From positions 8,271 through 72,270 of the forward strand of contig DS999408.1 of the NCBI GenBank assembly GCA_000158155.1: a stretch of DNA of 64,000 bases, in the 5' to 3' direction. The translations under genes were made by a program, and so were the position numbers. Shown in pieces: positions 52,352-62,371 of this stretch (position 1 is the stretch's first letter; the number at the start of each line of letters is the position of its first letter). The DNA comes from a gamma proteobacterium NOR5-3. GTDB taxonomy: Bacteria > Pseudomonadota > Gammaproteobacteria > Pseudomonadales > Halieaceae. Below the pieces are notes generated by a model. That model worked only from the letters and a program-made list of their open reading frames with translations, was not told the DNA's origin and made no database searches.

Positions 52352-53614
52352 TTGTTTTTTGACCGGCCCGACAGCGGCGAGCGTGCCGTGCTCGTCAATA
52401 TCAAGCTGGATAACGACGGTGGTGGGATAGATCCCAGGGAGTTTGAGGCCCTGGTGCTGTCTGCCGGCGGCGATCCTGTTGCACTGGTAACCGGTCATCG
52501 AAGCATGCCAAAAGCCCGGAGCTTTGTCGGTAGTGGCAAGCTCGAAGAGATCGCTGAGGTTCTGCGCGCTGAAGATGCCTCTTTGGTGATCTTTAACCAC
52601 AGCCTGAGTCCCAGTCAGGAGCGAAATCTCGAAGCGGCGCTCAAAGCGCGGGTCTTGGACCGTACCGGTCTGATTCTGGATATTTTTGCGCAGCGCGCAC
52701 GAACCCACGAGGGCAAGCTTCAGGTCGAGCTGGCTCAGTTACGCCATATGAGCACGCGCCTGGTGCGCGGCTGGACACACCTTGAGCGCCAAAAAGGCGG
52801 TATTGGTATGCGCGGGCCGGGGGAGACCCAGCTGGAGACCGATCGCCGATTGCTGCGCGCGCGTATTAAAGCTATTACGGCCAGACTGGATCGGGTTCGG
52901 CGCCAGCGCGGACAGGGCCGTAAGTCGCGACAGCGGGCGGAGCTGTCTACCGTGGCGCTGGTGGGGTACACCAACGCAGGCAAATCGACCTTGTTTAATA
53001 CGCTCACTGGCTCAAAGGTGTATGCGGCGGACCAGCTTTTTGCGACCCTTGATCCCACACTGCGCCGCCTGGAAGTTGATAACCTGGGGCCGGTGGTACT
53101 TGCCGATACTGTGGGTTTTATCGCCCGATTGCCTCATGGTTTGGTGGAGGCCTTCAAGGCGACCCTGGAAGAAACGCGAGAGGCGGACCTTCTGCTTCAC
53201 GTTGTGGATGCCGCCAGTGATGACCGGGACGACAATCGTCGTGAAGTGCACGCGGTGCTCGAAGAGATCGGCGCTGACGAACGACCGGTGCTGGAGATCT
53301 ACAACAAGATCGACCTGTTGGAGATGCAGCCGCGTATTGATCGCGATGACGAGGGGCGGCCTTGTCGAGTTTGGATCAGTGCGCAGAAGGGGCTGGGTCT
53401 TGATCTGGTTCTGGAGGCCCTGGCGGAACGACTGGGTGAAGATGTACTGGCAAAGGACGTCGAACTGCGTCCTGATCAGGCAAAACTGCGAGCGGCTTTG
53501 TATGCCATGGGCGCAGTAGAGCACGAAAAATTTGGCGACGATGGCAGTGCGCACTTGCAAGTACGTCTGCCGCGTTCGGACTGGGAAAGACTGATTTCCC
53601 GGGAAGGAGCCTAA
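52352..53614 (+). CDS. hflX: GTPase HflX
   Basis: A 420-aa ribosome-binding GTPase that splits stalled or stressed 70S ribosomes. The N-terminal HflX domain has RAVLVNIKLD, RSFVGSGKLEEIAE, NHSLSPSQERNLE and RTHEGKLQVELAQLRH; the G domain begins with GYTNAGKSTLFNTLTG. The TTG at 52352 (giving MFFDRPDSGERAVLV in the protein) matches the family's N-terminus, typically M-F-F/D-R; an ATG at 52295 or GTG at 52322 would place the junction hairpin inside the gene. No good Shine-Dalgarno is visible for any. Followed by hflK after 85 bp. Confidence 0.9.
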   Translation: MFFDRPDSGERAVLVNIKLDNDGGGIDPREFEALVLSAGGDPVALVTGHRSMPKARSFVGSGKLEEIAEVLRAEDASLVIFNHSLSPSQERNLEAALKARVLDRTGLILDIFAQRARTHEGKLQVELAQLRHMSTRLVRGWTHLERQKGGIGMRGPGETQLETDRRLLRARIKAITARLDRVRRQRGQGRKSRQRAELSTVALVGYTNAGKSTLFNTLTGSKVYAADQLFATLDPTLRRLEVDNLGPVVLADTVGFIARLPHGLVEAFKATLEETREADLLLHVVDAASDDRDDNRREVHAVLEEIGADERPVLEIYNKIDLLEMQPRIDRDDEGRPCRVWISAQKGLGLDLVLEALAERLGEDVLAKDVELRPDQAKLRAALYAMGAVEHEKFGDDGSAHLQVRLPRSDWERLISREGA

Positions 53615-53661
53615 TCGCGGTAGCGGGTTTTAGGGTTGGCCATATGGTTAGCCTTAGATTT

Positions 53662-53670
53662 TGCTAGAAT
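53662..53670 (+). promoter_or_regulatory. Extended -10 promoter upstream of hflK
   Basis: TGCTAGAAT (TGn plus TAGAAT) lies 30 bp before the hflK ATG in the 85-bp hflX-hflK gap, so hflKC may have its own promoter. Confidence 0.45.
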
Positions 53671-53699
53671 GCCGCGCTTCCTGTTTGAGGAGATAGAGC

Positions 53700-54848
53700 A
53701 TGTCCTGGAATGAACCGGGTGGCGGTAACAATTCACGCGACCCCTGGGGTGGTGGTAACCAAGGTCCTCCGGATCTTGATGAAGCCCTGAAAAAGCTACA
53801 GCAACGCCTGGGAGGCCTGTTTGGTGGGTCCAAAGGCGGTGGCGGAGGCGGTAGTGGCGCTTCTGCGTCGTTCTTCATAGTGCTGCTGTTCGGTGCCGCG
53901 CTGGTCTGGGCGCTTATGGGCTTGTACCAGATTGATGAGCAGGAACGCGCCGTGGTGTTGCGTTTCGGTAAGTACCACTCCACCGCACGCCCGGGCTTGC
54001 AGTGGAATCCGCCGCTGATCGACGACGTCATCCTGGTCAATATCACCAAGGTTCGCGCGGCGAGCTTCCGGGAGATTATGTTGACCCAGGATGAGAACAT
54101 CGTCGAGGTGAGGATGTCAGTCCAGTACGTCATCGATGACGTGAAGGACTATGTGCTGCAGGTGCGGGATCCGGAGAACTCATTGCAGCAGGCTGCCAAG
54201 AGTGCGCTGCGACATGTGGTCGGCGGAATGACCATGGATCTGGTGCTCACGGAAGGCCGAACACGGATCGCCACGGAAGTGGATGAGCGTCTCCAGGACT
54301 ATCTCACCAGTTACACCACGGGTATCCGATTGTCCGCAGTTAACGTTGACGACTCCAAACCACCCTCTCAGGTGCAGGCTGCGTTTGATGACGTGATCAA
54401 GGCCCGAGAGGATGAGGAGCGCGTGAAAAACGAAGCGCAATCCTATGCCAACGGTATCGTGCCGGAAGCTCGTGGTCAGGCGCAGCGCCAGATTGAAGAG
54501 GCCAGTGCTTATCGGGAGCAGGTGATCGCCAATGCAGAAGGTGAAGCCGATCGCTTTAAAAATCTGCTCGCCGAGTACCGCAAGGCCCCGGTAGTGACAC
54601 GGGAGCGTCTGTATCTTGATGCGGTGCAAAACGTACTGACCAACACCAGCAAGATCATGGTGGACGTTGAGGGGGGCAACAACGTGATGTATTTGCCACT
54701 GGACAAGCTGGGAACAAGTACCAGTCCCGTGCGTCGCAGTACGCCCATGGACATCAGCACGAGCAATATTCGTGAGCTGACAGACGCAGTGACGGAGCAG
54801 TTGCGCCGTGATGCCGCCGCTCAGCAAGCGCGTCGGGGAGGGCGTTGA
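53700..54848 (+). CDS. hflK: FtsH protease modulator HflK
   Basis: A 382-aa inner-membrane SPFH/prohibitin-type protein that with HflC encages FtsH. A Gly/Asn-rich cytosolic N-region (SWNEPGGGNN, GGSKGGGGGG), one membrane helix (about 60-80), the SPFH domain (about 80-290; RFGKYHSTARPGLQW) and a coiled coil. ATG at 53700 has GAGGAGA upstream. One base separates it from hflC. Confidence 0.96.
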   Translation: MSWNEPGGGNNSRDPWGGGNQGPPDLDEALKKLQQRLGGLFGGSKGGGGGGSGASASFFIVLLFGAALVWALMGLYQIDEQERAVVLRFGKYHSTARPGLQWNPPLIDDVILVNITKVRAASFREIMLTQDENIVEVRMSVQYVIDDVKDYVLQVRDPENSLQQAAKSALRHVVGGMTMDLVLTEGRTRIATEVDERLQDYLTSYTTGIRLSAVNVDDSKPPSQVQAAFDDVIKAREDEERVKNEAQSYANGIVPEARGQAQRQIEEASAYREQVIANAEGEADRFKNLLAEYRKAPVVTRERLYLDAVQNVLTNTSKIMVDVEGGNNVMYLPLDKLGTSTSPVRRSTPMDISTSNIRELTDAVTEQLRRDAAAQQARRGGR

Positions 54849-54849
54849 T

Positions 54850-55725
54850 ATGACAGGTCGTTCATTAACGCTGGTAGTACTGACATCTTTGGTGTTGCTG
54901 ATAGCGAGTAACTCACTGTATGTCATCAAGGAAACGGAGCGCGGCGTGCTCTTAAAGTTTGGTGAGGTTGTAAATCCAAACCTTGAGCCGGGATTGCACG
55001 TGAAAGTGCCTTTCGTGAACAACGTGCGCAAGTTCGATGGTCGGATTGTTACGCTGGATTCCCAGCCGGAGCGATTCTTTACCCAGGAGCAAAAGGCTCT
55101 GATCATCGATTCCTACGCCAAGTATCGAATCGCGGACACGGCGACGTTCTATACCGCAACCAACGGTGAGGAGTCCCGGGCCGCGGGACTGCTGGCGCAG
55201 CGGATCAATAACCGACTGCGAAACCAGGTTGCTATCCGTACCATTCAGGAAGTCGTATCTGGCGAGCGAGATCAGCTCATGGAGACGATTACCCGGGAGT
55301 TGGACGTGGTAGCGCGGGAAGAGTTGGGCATCGAAATTGTCGATGTACGGGTGAAGCAGATTGATCTTCCCCCGGAAGTGTCAGAGTCGGTGTACCGACG
55401 CATGAATGCGGAGCGAGAGAAAGAGGCTAGGGAGCGTCGCTCTCAAGGCCAGGAGCTTGCGGAAGGTATTCGGGCTGCCGCCGATCGAGAGGTGACGGTG
55501 ATCAGCGCCAACGCTTATCGTGAGGCCCAGCAGATTCGCGGTCGCGGTGATGCCGAGGCTACGCGCGTCTACGCCGAGGCTTTTGGTGAGGATCCGGAGT
55601 TTTACTCCTTCACCCGAAGTTTGCGGGCCTATCAGGATGCCTTCCAGAGCAGTGGAGATATCATGCTCGTGCGTCCGGATAGTGAGTTCTTTCGCTACCT
55701 GAAGGACTCCAGCGGAGGCAAATAA
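54850..55725 (+). CDS. hflC: FtsH protease modulator HflC
   Basis: A 291-aa partner of HflK: N-terminal membrane helix (about 6-25; LVVLTSLVLLIASNSLYVI in part), SPFH domain (RGVLLKFGEVVNPNLEPGLHVKVPF in part) and a helical tail with SVYRRMNAEREKEARERRSQGQE. The ATG at 54850 is right after the hflK stop. Size is typical for non-enteric HflC. Followed by a terminator/promoter region. Confidence 0.96.
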   Translation: MTGRSLTLVVLTSLVLLIASNSLYVIKETERGVLLKFGEVVNPNLEPGLHVKVPFVNNVRKFDGRIVTLDSQPERFFTQEQKALIIDSYAKYRIADTATFYTATNGEESRAAGLLAQRINNRLRNQVAIRTIQEVVSGERDQLMETITRELDVVAREELGIEIVDVRVKQIDLPPEVSESVYRRMNAEREKEARERRSQGQELAEGIRAAADREVTVISANAYREAQQIRGRGDAEATRVYAEAFGEDPEFYSFTRSLRAYQDAFQSSGDIMLVRPDSEFFRYLKDSSGGK

Positions 55726-55751
55726 AAGCAGCGGCCGCTTTGCCGGCCCTG

Positions 55752-55760
55752 TGCTAAAAT
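55752..55760 (+). promoter_or_regulatory. Extended -10 promoter before DUF2065-hisZ-purA
   Basis: TGCTAAAAT (TGn plus TAAAAT) gives a start near 55767, exactly at the left arm of the following hairpin. It would serve the DUF2065-hisZ-purA genes. Confidence 0.45.
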
Positions 55761-55765
55761 CCGTC

Positions 55766-55816
55766 AACCGTGGAGGATGATGCGCTACATAAGCGCGTCC
55801 AAATCCACGGTTTTTT
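55766..55816 (+). terminator. Terminator-like long hairpin after hflC
   Basis: AACCGTGGA (55766-55774) pairs with TCCACGGTT (55804-55812), with an inner GCGC/GCGC stem, and is followed by a T-run (55811-55816). It can end the hflKC transcript or act as an attenuator on the short leader of the next genes. Confidence 0.6.
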
Positions 55817-55830
55817 CTTGGGGGAGTGTT

Positions 55831-56025
55831 TTGCAGGAATTTTGGCAGGTATTTCCCGTTGCTCTGGCGCTTGTCTTCGTTATTGAGGGCCTGATGCCGT
55901 TCATCAGTCCGGGACGCTGGCGTTCCATGATTGCGACCGTGGCGCAGCTGGATGACACAGCTATTCGGCGGTTTGGACTGGGTAGCATGTTGTTTGGCGT
56001 TGTTATGTTGTATCTGGTGCATTAA
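55831..56025 (+). CDS. yjeT: DUF2065 small membrane protein (YjeT-like)
   Basis: A 64-aa inner-membrane protein with two helices (FPVALALVFVIEGLMPF and GLGSMLFGVVMLYLVH), matching the YjeT/DUF2065 family found between hflC and purA. The TTG at 55831 follows GGGGGAG and gives the family length; the frame stays open to 55777, but that part overlaps the terminator hairpin. Function unknown. Ends two bases before hisZ. Confidence 0.82.
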   Translation: MQEFWQVFPVALALVFVIEGLMPFISPGRWRSMIATVAQLDDTAIRRFGLGSMLFGVVMLYLVH

Positions 56026-56027
56026 AA

Positions 56028-57236
56028 GTGGAAAAGCAAAGCCCTGCGCGGGCCTGGCAGCTACCCGACGGGATCGATGAGCTCCTGCCCGATGCCGCCG
56101 CTCAAGTCGAACATCTTCGTCGAAGCCTATTGGACTGTGCGTCCCGTTGGGGCTATCGCCTGGTGACACCACCGATGGTGGAATTCACGGATTCTCTGTT
56201 GGTGGGCGTCGGAGAAGATCTCGATTTACTGACCTTCAAGGTTCCCGACCAGCTTACCGGGCGTATGCTGGGATTGCGTGCGGATATGACGCCACAGGTC
56301 GCGCGTATGGATGCCCACAGTCTGCACGGCGATCAGGTGAATCGGCTGTGTTATGCCGGCTCGACACTACACACCCGCTCAGGCTCTCTGGCGGCCTCCC
56401 GTTCGCCGCTGCAGCTTGGCGCGGAGCTGTATGGTGCAAAGGGCTTGTCGGCAGATATTGAGGTCATTGCCTTAATGCTGAGCATGCTTGACGTTGCCGG
56501 CGTTGAAATAGGCCAGGATTTGACGCTGGACCTGGGACATGGCGACATTTTTAAACATGTGCTTGCCGCTAGTGGCGCGGCTGATGCCGGTATTGAGTCT
56601 GCAATATTTGACGCGCTACAGCGCAAATCCCGTCCTGATCTTGAACGCCTGCTGGATCAGCTTCCGGCCTCATCCAGCGCGGGACTGCGGGCGTTGATCG
56701 ATATGCACGGTGACCTTGAGGTGCTCGATCGTGCAGAGGCGGAGCTGGCTGACGCCGCGCCCCAAATCCGCGAATCTCTCAAAGAGCTCCGAGCTTTGTC
56801 CACGGCGCTTCAGACACGCTATCCCGATGTGTCCCTGTACGTCGATCTGGCTGAATTGCGTGGTTATCGCTACCACACGGGCGTGGTGTTTGCCGTGTAT
56901 ACCCGGGGGCTGGGCGAGGCGCTGGCCCGGGGTGGGCGCTACGACAATGTGGGTGAAGTTTATGGCAGGGCGCGGCCTGCCACCGGTTTTGCTACGGACC
57001 TGCGCCTGCTTGCGGCTCAGCTAACGAGTAAAGAGGCTTCAAGGGATGCCATTGCGGCACCCGATCTGGAAGATGAGAACCTGCAAGAGGCAGTGCGAGC
57101 GCTGCGACATGCGGGGGAAACTGTCATCGTCATGCTTGATGGTGAAACCGATTCCCGCTGCTCGCGGGAAATGACAAAAATTGATGGACAGTGGCAGCCC
57201 CGGTTACGGCGCGGGTCACTTGGTGGAGAAGGGTAA
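56028..57236 (+). CDS. hisZ: ATP phosphoribosyltransferase regulatory subunit HisZ
   Basis: A 402-aa HisRS paralogue that activates short-form HisG in the first step of histidine synthesis. It keeps the class II synthetase core (LPDGIDELLPDAA, PPMVEFTDSLL, GLRADMTPQVAR, RGGRYDNVGEVYGRARPATGF) but lacks the anticodon-binding domain. GTG start at 56028. It is coupled to purA: its stop is adjacent to the purA ATG. This implies a short-form hisG elsewhere in the genome. Confidence 0.95.
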   Translation: MEKQSPARAWQLPDGIDELLPDAAAQVEHLRRSLLDCASRWGYRLVTPPMVEFTDSLLVGVGEDLDLLTFKVPDQLTGRMLGLRADMTPQVARMDAHSLHGDQVNRLCYAGSTLHTRSGSLAASRSPLQLGAELYGAKGLSADIEVIALMLSMLDVAGVEIGQDLTLDLGHGDIFKHVLAASGAADAGIESAIFDALQRKSRPDLERLLDQLPASSSAGLRALIDMHGDLEVLDRAEAELADAAPQIRESLKELRALSTALQTRYPDVSLYVDLAELRGYRYHTGVVFAVYTRGLGEALARGGRYDNVGEVYGRARPATGFATDLRLLAAQLTSKEASRDAIAAPDLEDENLQEAVRALRHAGETVIVMLDGETDSRCSREMTKIDGQWQPRLRRGSLGGEG

Positions 57237-58529
<1,293 letters not shown>

Positions 58530-58539
58530 AGCTGGACCA

Positions 58540-58562
58540 CCAGATCGACCAGATCGACCAGA
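58540..58562. repeat. 9-bp tandem repeat (CCAGATCGA)
   Basis: Two exact copies and a partial third copy lie just after the purA stop. Meaning unknown; may be slippage. Confidence 0.6.
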
Positions 58563-58695
58563 GTTAGGTAACGACTTGAAACTCAAGGCTCATCGGTGGG
58601 TAGCCCGGCCCCGCTTTACTTGAGCTGCGCGAGCAGCTCAAAGGACTGCCGACTGTCTGGCCGGCAACCCGTTAATACGCGATGAACCAAACTTA

Positions 58696-58714
58696 AGCCC
58701 GGAATCTCCGGGCT
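58696..58714. terminator. Hairpin between purA and the AraC-type gene
   Basis: AGCCCGGA-ATC-TCCGGGCT forms an 8-bp stem in the 215-bp gap between the convergent genes. No long T-run follows on either strand, so only weak terminator support. Confidence 0.35.
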
Positions 58715-58744
58715 GCATCTGATGGCTATGAATCGATTTTGGAT

Positions 58745-59488
58745 CTAGTGATACATCTGCCGATAGTCGCTGTAGCTCAGCCCCGTCCAACGCCGAAATG
58801 CGCGATAAAAGCTGTTGACCTCAAGATACCCCAACTCATCAGCGAGGCACTTTCCCGGTAGCCAGCGTTCCCGTAGTCGTGACTCACAGCGGTACTGCCG
58901 TGCCCGATCCAGTAGAAACTGATAGCTGGTGTGATCGTTGCGCAGGCGCCGGCGCAGCGTGGTGCAACTGATTCCTAAATCCTCCGCAACGCTTTCGGCG
59001 CGAAGCCTGGATAAGTCGCCGTCCAGCAGGATGCGTAGCACCCGGTCTGTGGTGCGTGATAGCGGAAGGTATGCCGCTTTTTCGTCCTTTTCCGTCGCTT
59101 GGGTACCGCTGCAGGATTGACGTCTGTGGATCTGTTGTCGCGATAAGGCGTGATTCCGGTAATCCGCTGCGTCCTTCGAACCTGTGGCGCTGGCCGACTG
59201 TGAATGATGTCGCGCAAAGGACTCCCACTGTCCAGCCTCGTTGGGGTGAGTCATAAAAGAAGACGGTAAAACTGCAGTCTGATTCTCCGGGGGATCCCCG
59301 AGGGGAATCTCATGATGTGGCACGGGTTGCTGTCGCGGGCTGAAAACGTCGCCGGGAACTGAGTGCGGGGCGGGTTGTGCCACAGACTGTGAACCATGCC
59401 GTGAAGCGGAAGTAGTCAGAGCAGACTGCGAACCAGCGCGCGAACGCCGTGAAACAGATTGGAAACCCAGGTAAGAAAGTTGATTCAT
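58745..59488 (-). CDS. AraC-family regulator with disordered N-terminus
   Basis: A 247-aa protein whose last 95 residues form an AraC-type double helix-turn-helix: LAAE-like VAEDLGISCTTLRRRL, then CLADELGYLEVNSFYRAFRRWTGLSYSDYR. The first ~145 residues are Ser/Gln/His/Pro-rich and lack the usual cupin sensor domain (e.g. SRHGSQSVAQPAPHSVPGD). The ATG at 59488 has AAGGAGG at perfect spacing. Target genes and signal are unknown; the neighbouring protease genes upstream are one guess. Confidence 0.85.
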   Translation of the reverse strand: MNQLSYLGFQSVSRRSRAGSQSALTTSASRHGSQSVAQPAPHSVPGDVFSPRQQPVPHHEIPLGDPPENQTAVLPSSFMTHPNEAGQWESFARHHSQSASATGSKDAADYRNHALSRQQIHRRQSCSGTQATEKDEKAAYLPLSRTTDRVLRILLDGDLSRLRAESVAEDLGISCTTLRRRLRNDHTSYQFLLDRARQYRCESRLRERWLPGKCLADELGYLEVNSFYRAFRRWTGLSYSDYRQMYH

Positions 59489-59607
59489 CGATGCCTCCTT
59501 GCTCGATAAGTAATCACTTTGTTGCCAGCCTGCATAACGCGCGTGCAGGTTCACTCGGGATCAGGCAACTCGATTATTGCTGTCTCGCCATCATCCTTGA
59601 TGGTGAG

Positions 59608-59620
59608 GTGCTTTAAGCAC
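59608..59620. promoter_or_regulatory. Palindrome GTGCTT-T-AAGCAC upstream of the AraC-type gene
   Basis: A 13-base perfect dyad lies 120 bp before the start of the AraC-type gene. Possible operator; nothing else supports it. Confidence 0.25.
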
Positions 59621-59650
59621 AAAACCAGCTTAGCAAAGATCTGGCAGATG

Positions 59651-59675
59651 AAAAGGCCGGTTATGCTTTGCCGGC
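59651..59675 (-). terminator. Intrinsic terminator after the M48 gene
   Basis: On the minus strand GCCGG and CCGGC enclose a 10-base loop and are followed by CCTTTT. It closes the lemA-M48 transcript 50 bp after its stop. Confidence 0.5.
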
Positions 59676-59727
59676 TGCAAATGATCTGATCGCTCTCCAA
59701 CGCCGCCCATGCATCCATCGATGTTTT

Positions 59728-61710
59728 TTAACCCAGGGAAAGCTCCGGCGGGAGAGGGCAGTCCATGACCGCAGCGACAGAGATAACAAGCTCACGTTCT
59801 ACGGGACAAACTTCGCCGTCATCAGCGGCGGCCAGGGCCATCGCTTTGAGAATGCGAGGTTTCAACAGCGGATAACAGTCGGCCAGGGTGTGCACGCCAC
59901 GGCTGAACTCGGCGACGCTGCATTCTTCCAGGGGCAGTAACGTCATTTCGGACAGTTGGAGCTCATTGCAGCTCAGCGCAAACGCCCGGGCACTGTCTCC
60001 GCTGCCCTGGTGGGCAAGCACCGAAAGCACCTGACGAAGCGGTGCTCGCACTTTGGCAATGTGCCCGTACCGGGGCCGACTACTATGGACCCTCAGATAT
60101 TCCGGATCGAGATAGTGCCTCAGCAATTGAAAGAGGCACCACTCAAAGAGATCGGTTTGACCGTCACTGCGAATCACGGACAACAGGGTCGTCTTGAATT
60201 GCCGATACTGGGGAGTCGACATGTTTTTCAGCGCAGGCATCGCCGCAGCCATGAGCGGAAAACGCTGACCGGGATGCAGCTCACGCACCAACGGCAGCAG
60301 TGAGGTCACCTGTTCTGCCTGCCCTTGCACGGCTTGCTCGTGCAACACATGCATGGCCACTTTGAGCTGCTGGGGGCTTCTTCTTGAGGCTATCAGCGCC
60401 AGCGCTACCGCCGTGGCGCCCAAAGGATCCAGTACCGCAGTGTGCAGCGCCCCGGGTATTTGCCCGCCGCTGCCTGTCAGCGGATCATCCTTGGCAGCCG
60501 TCTCGGTGAGGCCGTGCGGGAGTGAAAACTCGGCATCCTCTGCCCCGTGGGGATTTTCGTGGTCCGCGGAGTGGTCCAGCACGCTACTGGCCATGGCAGC
60601 GGCGACCAGTGCCGCTCTGCCTACGCCGGCCTGGGTGTGGTTTTCGCTCAGCGGCTCGGTGCCGTAGCGAACCTCTGCGCGCTGGATAAACTGGCCGTTC
60701 CAATCTTTGTCCAGCCGGCGTATGCGCCTATCCAGCGGCGGATGGGTGGCAAAGCCATCCCATAGCCTGTGACGCACCTCGCCAAAAAAGATATGTGACA
60801 TCTCCGGCGCCCGGGCGCTGTGCACCAAAGACCCCGGAAGAAAGCCACCGATGACTTTCAAGGCGTCGGCGATACCGCGATTATCACGGGTGAACTGTAC
60901 GGCACTGGCATCCGCCAGATACTCCTTTTGTCGGCTTATGGCTGCTTTAATGAACCCCGCGGCAAGGGAACCCAGCCAGCCGATGACCATTAAACCCAGG
61001 CCCAGAATGGGCAGCGCCGCACTGCTTTCGCTGCGCTTGTTACTTCGTCCGACACCGTAAGCGCCCATGCGCAGTAAAAAGTGCCCGACGTCACCGATAA
61101 ATGTAATGCCCTTGAGCAGGGATGCGAGGCGGATGCCCAGGCGCATATCGCCGTTGAGAATATGACTGAACTCATGCGCTATCACGCCCTGCAGTTCATC
61201 CCGGCTCAGTTGCAAGGCCGCGCCCCGGGTCACGGCGACCACGGCATCGTTGGGGTTGATGCCGGCAGCAAAGGCATTGATACCCCGTTCCTGCGGTAGC
61301 ACGTAGAGCGCCGGTACCGGCATGTTCGCCGCCAGTGACAATTCTTCAACGATATTGAGACAGCGTTTTTCGTAGGGATCGGCGCTTTGGCGCATGACGC
61401 GACGACCGCCCATGCTTTCAGCCACGGCTTTTCCGCCGGATGCGAGTTGTAGCCAGCGTATGAGCGAGACAAAACCCACTGTTGAGACGACGGCAAGACC
61501 AATGGTGCCAAAACGTTCCCAGGAGAAGAGCGCCAGATAGCCTTGCCAGCCACTGCCGCCCACATAGAGGTTGTAGTCCCGACCGACCCACAGAAACGCC
61601 GTCACCAGCGCGTTCACCAGCAGCACCAAAAGGCTCAGGGCCACGGTGAACAGGATCAGGAGGTAACGCGTGTTCCGCCGCGCGCGATCCTGCTGGGAGA
61701 AAAAGTCCAC
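59728..61710 (-). CDS. HtpX-like M48 membrane protease with C-terminal extension
   Basis: A 660-aa inner-membrane zinc protease. Two N-terminal helices (about 16-41 and 68-90), HExxH as H179-E180-x-x-H183 in VIAHEFSHILNGD, two further helices (about 222-250), and the third ligand in EYLADASAVQF. After the catalytic part (to about 340) comes a C-terminal region of about 300 residues, mostly helical and soluble (LALIASRRSPQQLKVAMHVL; TLADCYPLLKPRILKAMALAAADDGE in part), not found in HtpX. It pairs with the lemA gene 23 bp upstream, a common lemA-M48 arrangement. Confidence 0.88.
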   Translation of the reverse strand: MDFFSQQDRARRNTRYLLILFTVALSLLVLLVNALVTAFLWVGRDYNLYVGGSGWQGYLALFSWERFGTIGLAVVSTVGFVSLIRWLQLASGGKAVAESMGGRRVMRQSADPYEKRCLNIVEELSLAANMPVPALYVLPQERGINAFAAGINPNDAVVAVTRGAALQLSRDELQGVIAHEFSHILNGDMRLGIRLASLLKGITFIGDVGHFLLRMGAYGVGRSNKRSESSAALPILGLGLMVIGWLGSLAAGFIKAAISRQKEYLADASAVQFTRDNRGIADALKVIGGFLPGSLVHSARAPEMSHIFFGEVRHRLWDGFATHPPLDRRIRRLDKDWNGQFIQRAEVRYGTEPLSENHTQAGVGRAALVAAAMASSVLDHSADHENPHGAEDAEFSLPHGLTETAAKDDPLTGSGGQIPGALHTAVLDPLGATAVALALIASRRSPQQLKVAMHVLHEQAVQGQAEQVTSLLPLVRELHPGQRFPLMAAAMPALKNMSTPQYRQFKTTLLSVIRSDGQTDLFEWCLFQLLRHYLDPEYLRVHSSRPRYGHIAKVRAPLRQVLSVLAHQGSGDSARAFALSCNELQLSEMTLLPLEECSVAEFSRGVHTLADCYPLLKPRILKAMALAAADDGEVCPVERELVISVAAVMDCPLPPELSLG

Positions 61711-61733
61711 GCCGACAGATCAGCAGCCCCGGG

Positions 61734-62327
61734 TCAGAAGCTGACGGTAGGTGCCGCCTGAATCTGCGCAGAATCGTCAAATTCCAGCAACTCGGCGTCC
61801 GCCGGATGACCAAAGGTGGCCGCCAGTACTACCGCCGGAAAACTCTGGCGGTAAGTATTGAAAGCCATGATGGCGTCGTTGAATCCCTGGCGGGCAAATG
61901 CCACACGGTTTTCCGTGCTGGTGAGCTCTTCCGATAGCTGCTGCATATTCTCACTGGCCTTCAGGTCGGGATAGGCTTCCATAGTGATGTTGAGCTTACC
62001 CAGGGCGCCCTGCAGGTTATTCTCGGCACCGGCGAGGCTGGCCATGGACGCTCCGCCACCGCCGTCTCCCAGTGCCTTGAGCACCGCCGCAGCTTCATTG
62101 CGGGCACTGACCACGGCATCCAGGGTCTCCCGTTCGTGAGCCATATAAGCTCTGGCAGTCTCTACCAGATTTGGGATGAGGTCATAGCGGCGTTTGAGCT
62201 GCACCTCGATCTGCGCAAAAGCGTTCTCATGGCGATTCTTGAGGCTCACCAGGCTGTTGTAGATATTGATGACATAGATCACCAGGCCGAGCAACACCAG
62301 CCAGAATACGATGGACGACACTTCCAT
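61734..62327 (-). CDS. LemA family protein
   Basis: A 197-aa protein with an N-terminal membrane helix (about 5-24) and the LemA helical core: YNSLVSLKNRHENAFAQIEVQLKRRYDLIPNLVET quoted in part, EAYPDLKASENMQQLSEELTSTENRVAFARQGFNDA in part. The LemA-M48 pair is widespread and its role is not well defined. The ATG at 62327 follows AAGGAGTAGT. Sits 44 bp before the oxidoreductase gene. Confidence 0.93.
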   Translation of the reverse strand: MEVSSIVFWLVLLGLVIYVINIYNSLVSLKNRHENAFAQIEVQLKRRYDLIPNLVETARAYMAHERETLDAVVSARNEAAAVLKALGDGGGGASMASLAGAENNLQGALGKLNITMEAYPDLKASENMQQLSEELTSTENRVAFARQGFNDAIMAFNTYRQSFPAVVLAATFGHPADAELLEFDDSAQIQAAPTVSF

Positions 62328-62371
62328 GGGACTACTCCTTATCCTTAATACAGGGTCAGATCTCGTTGGGA

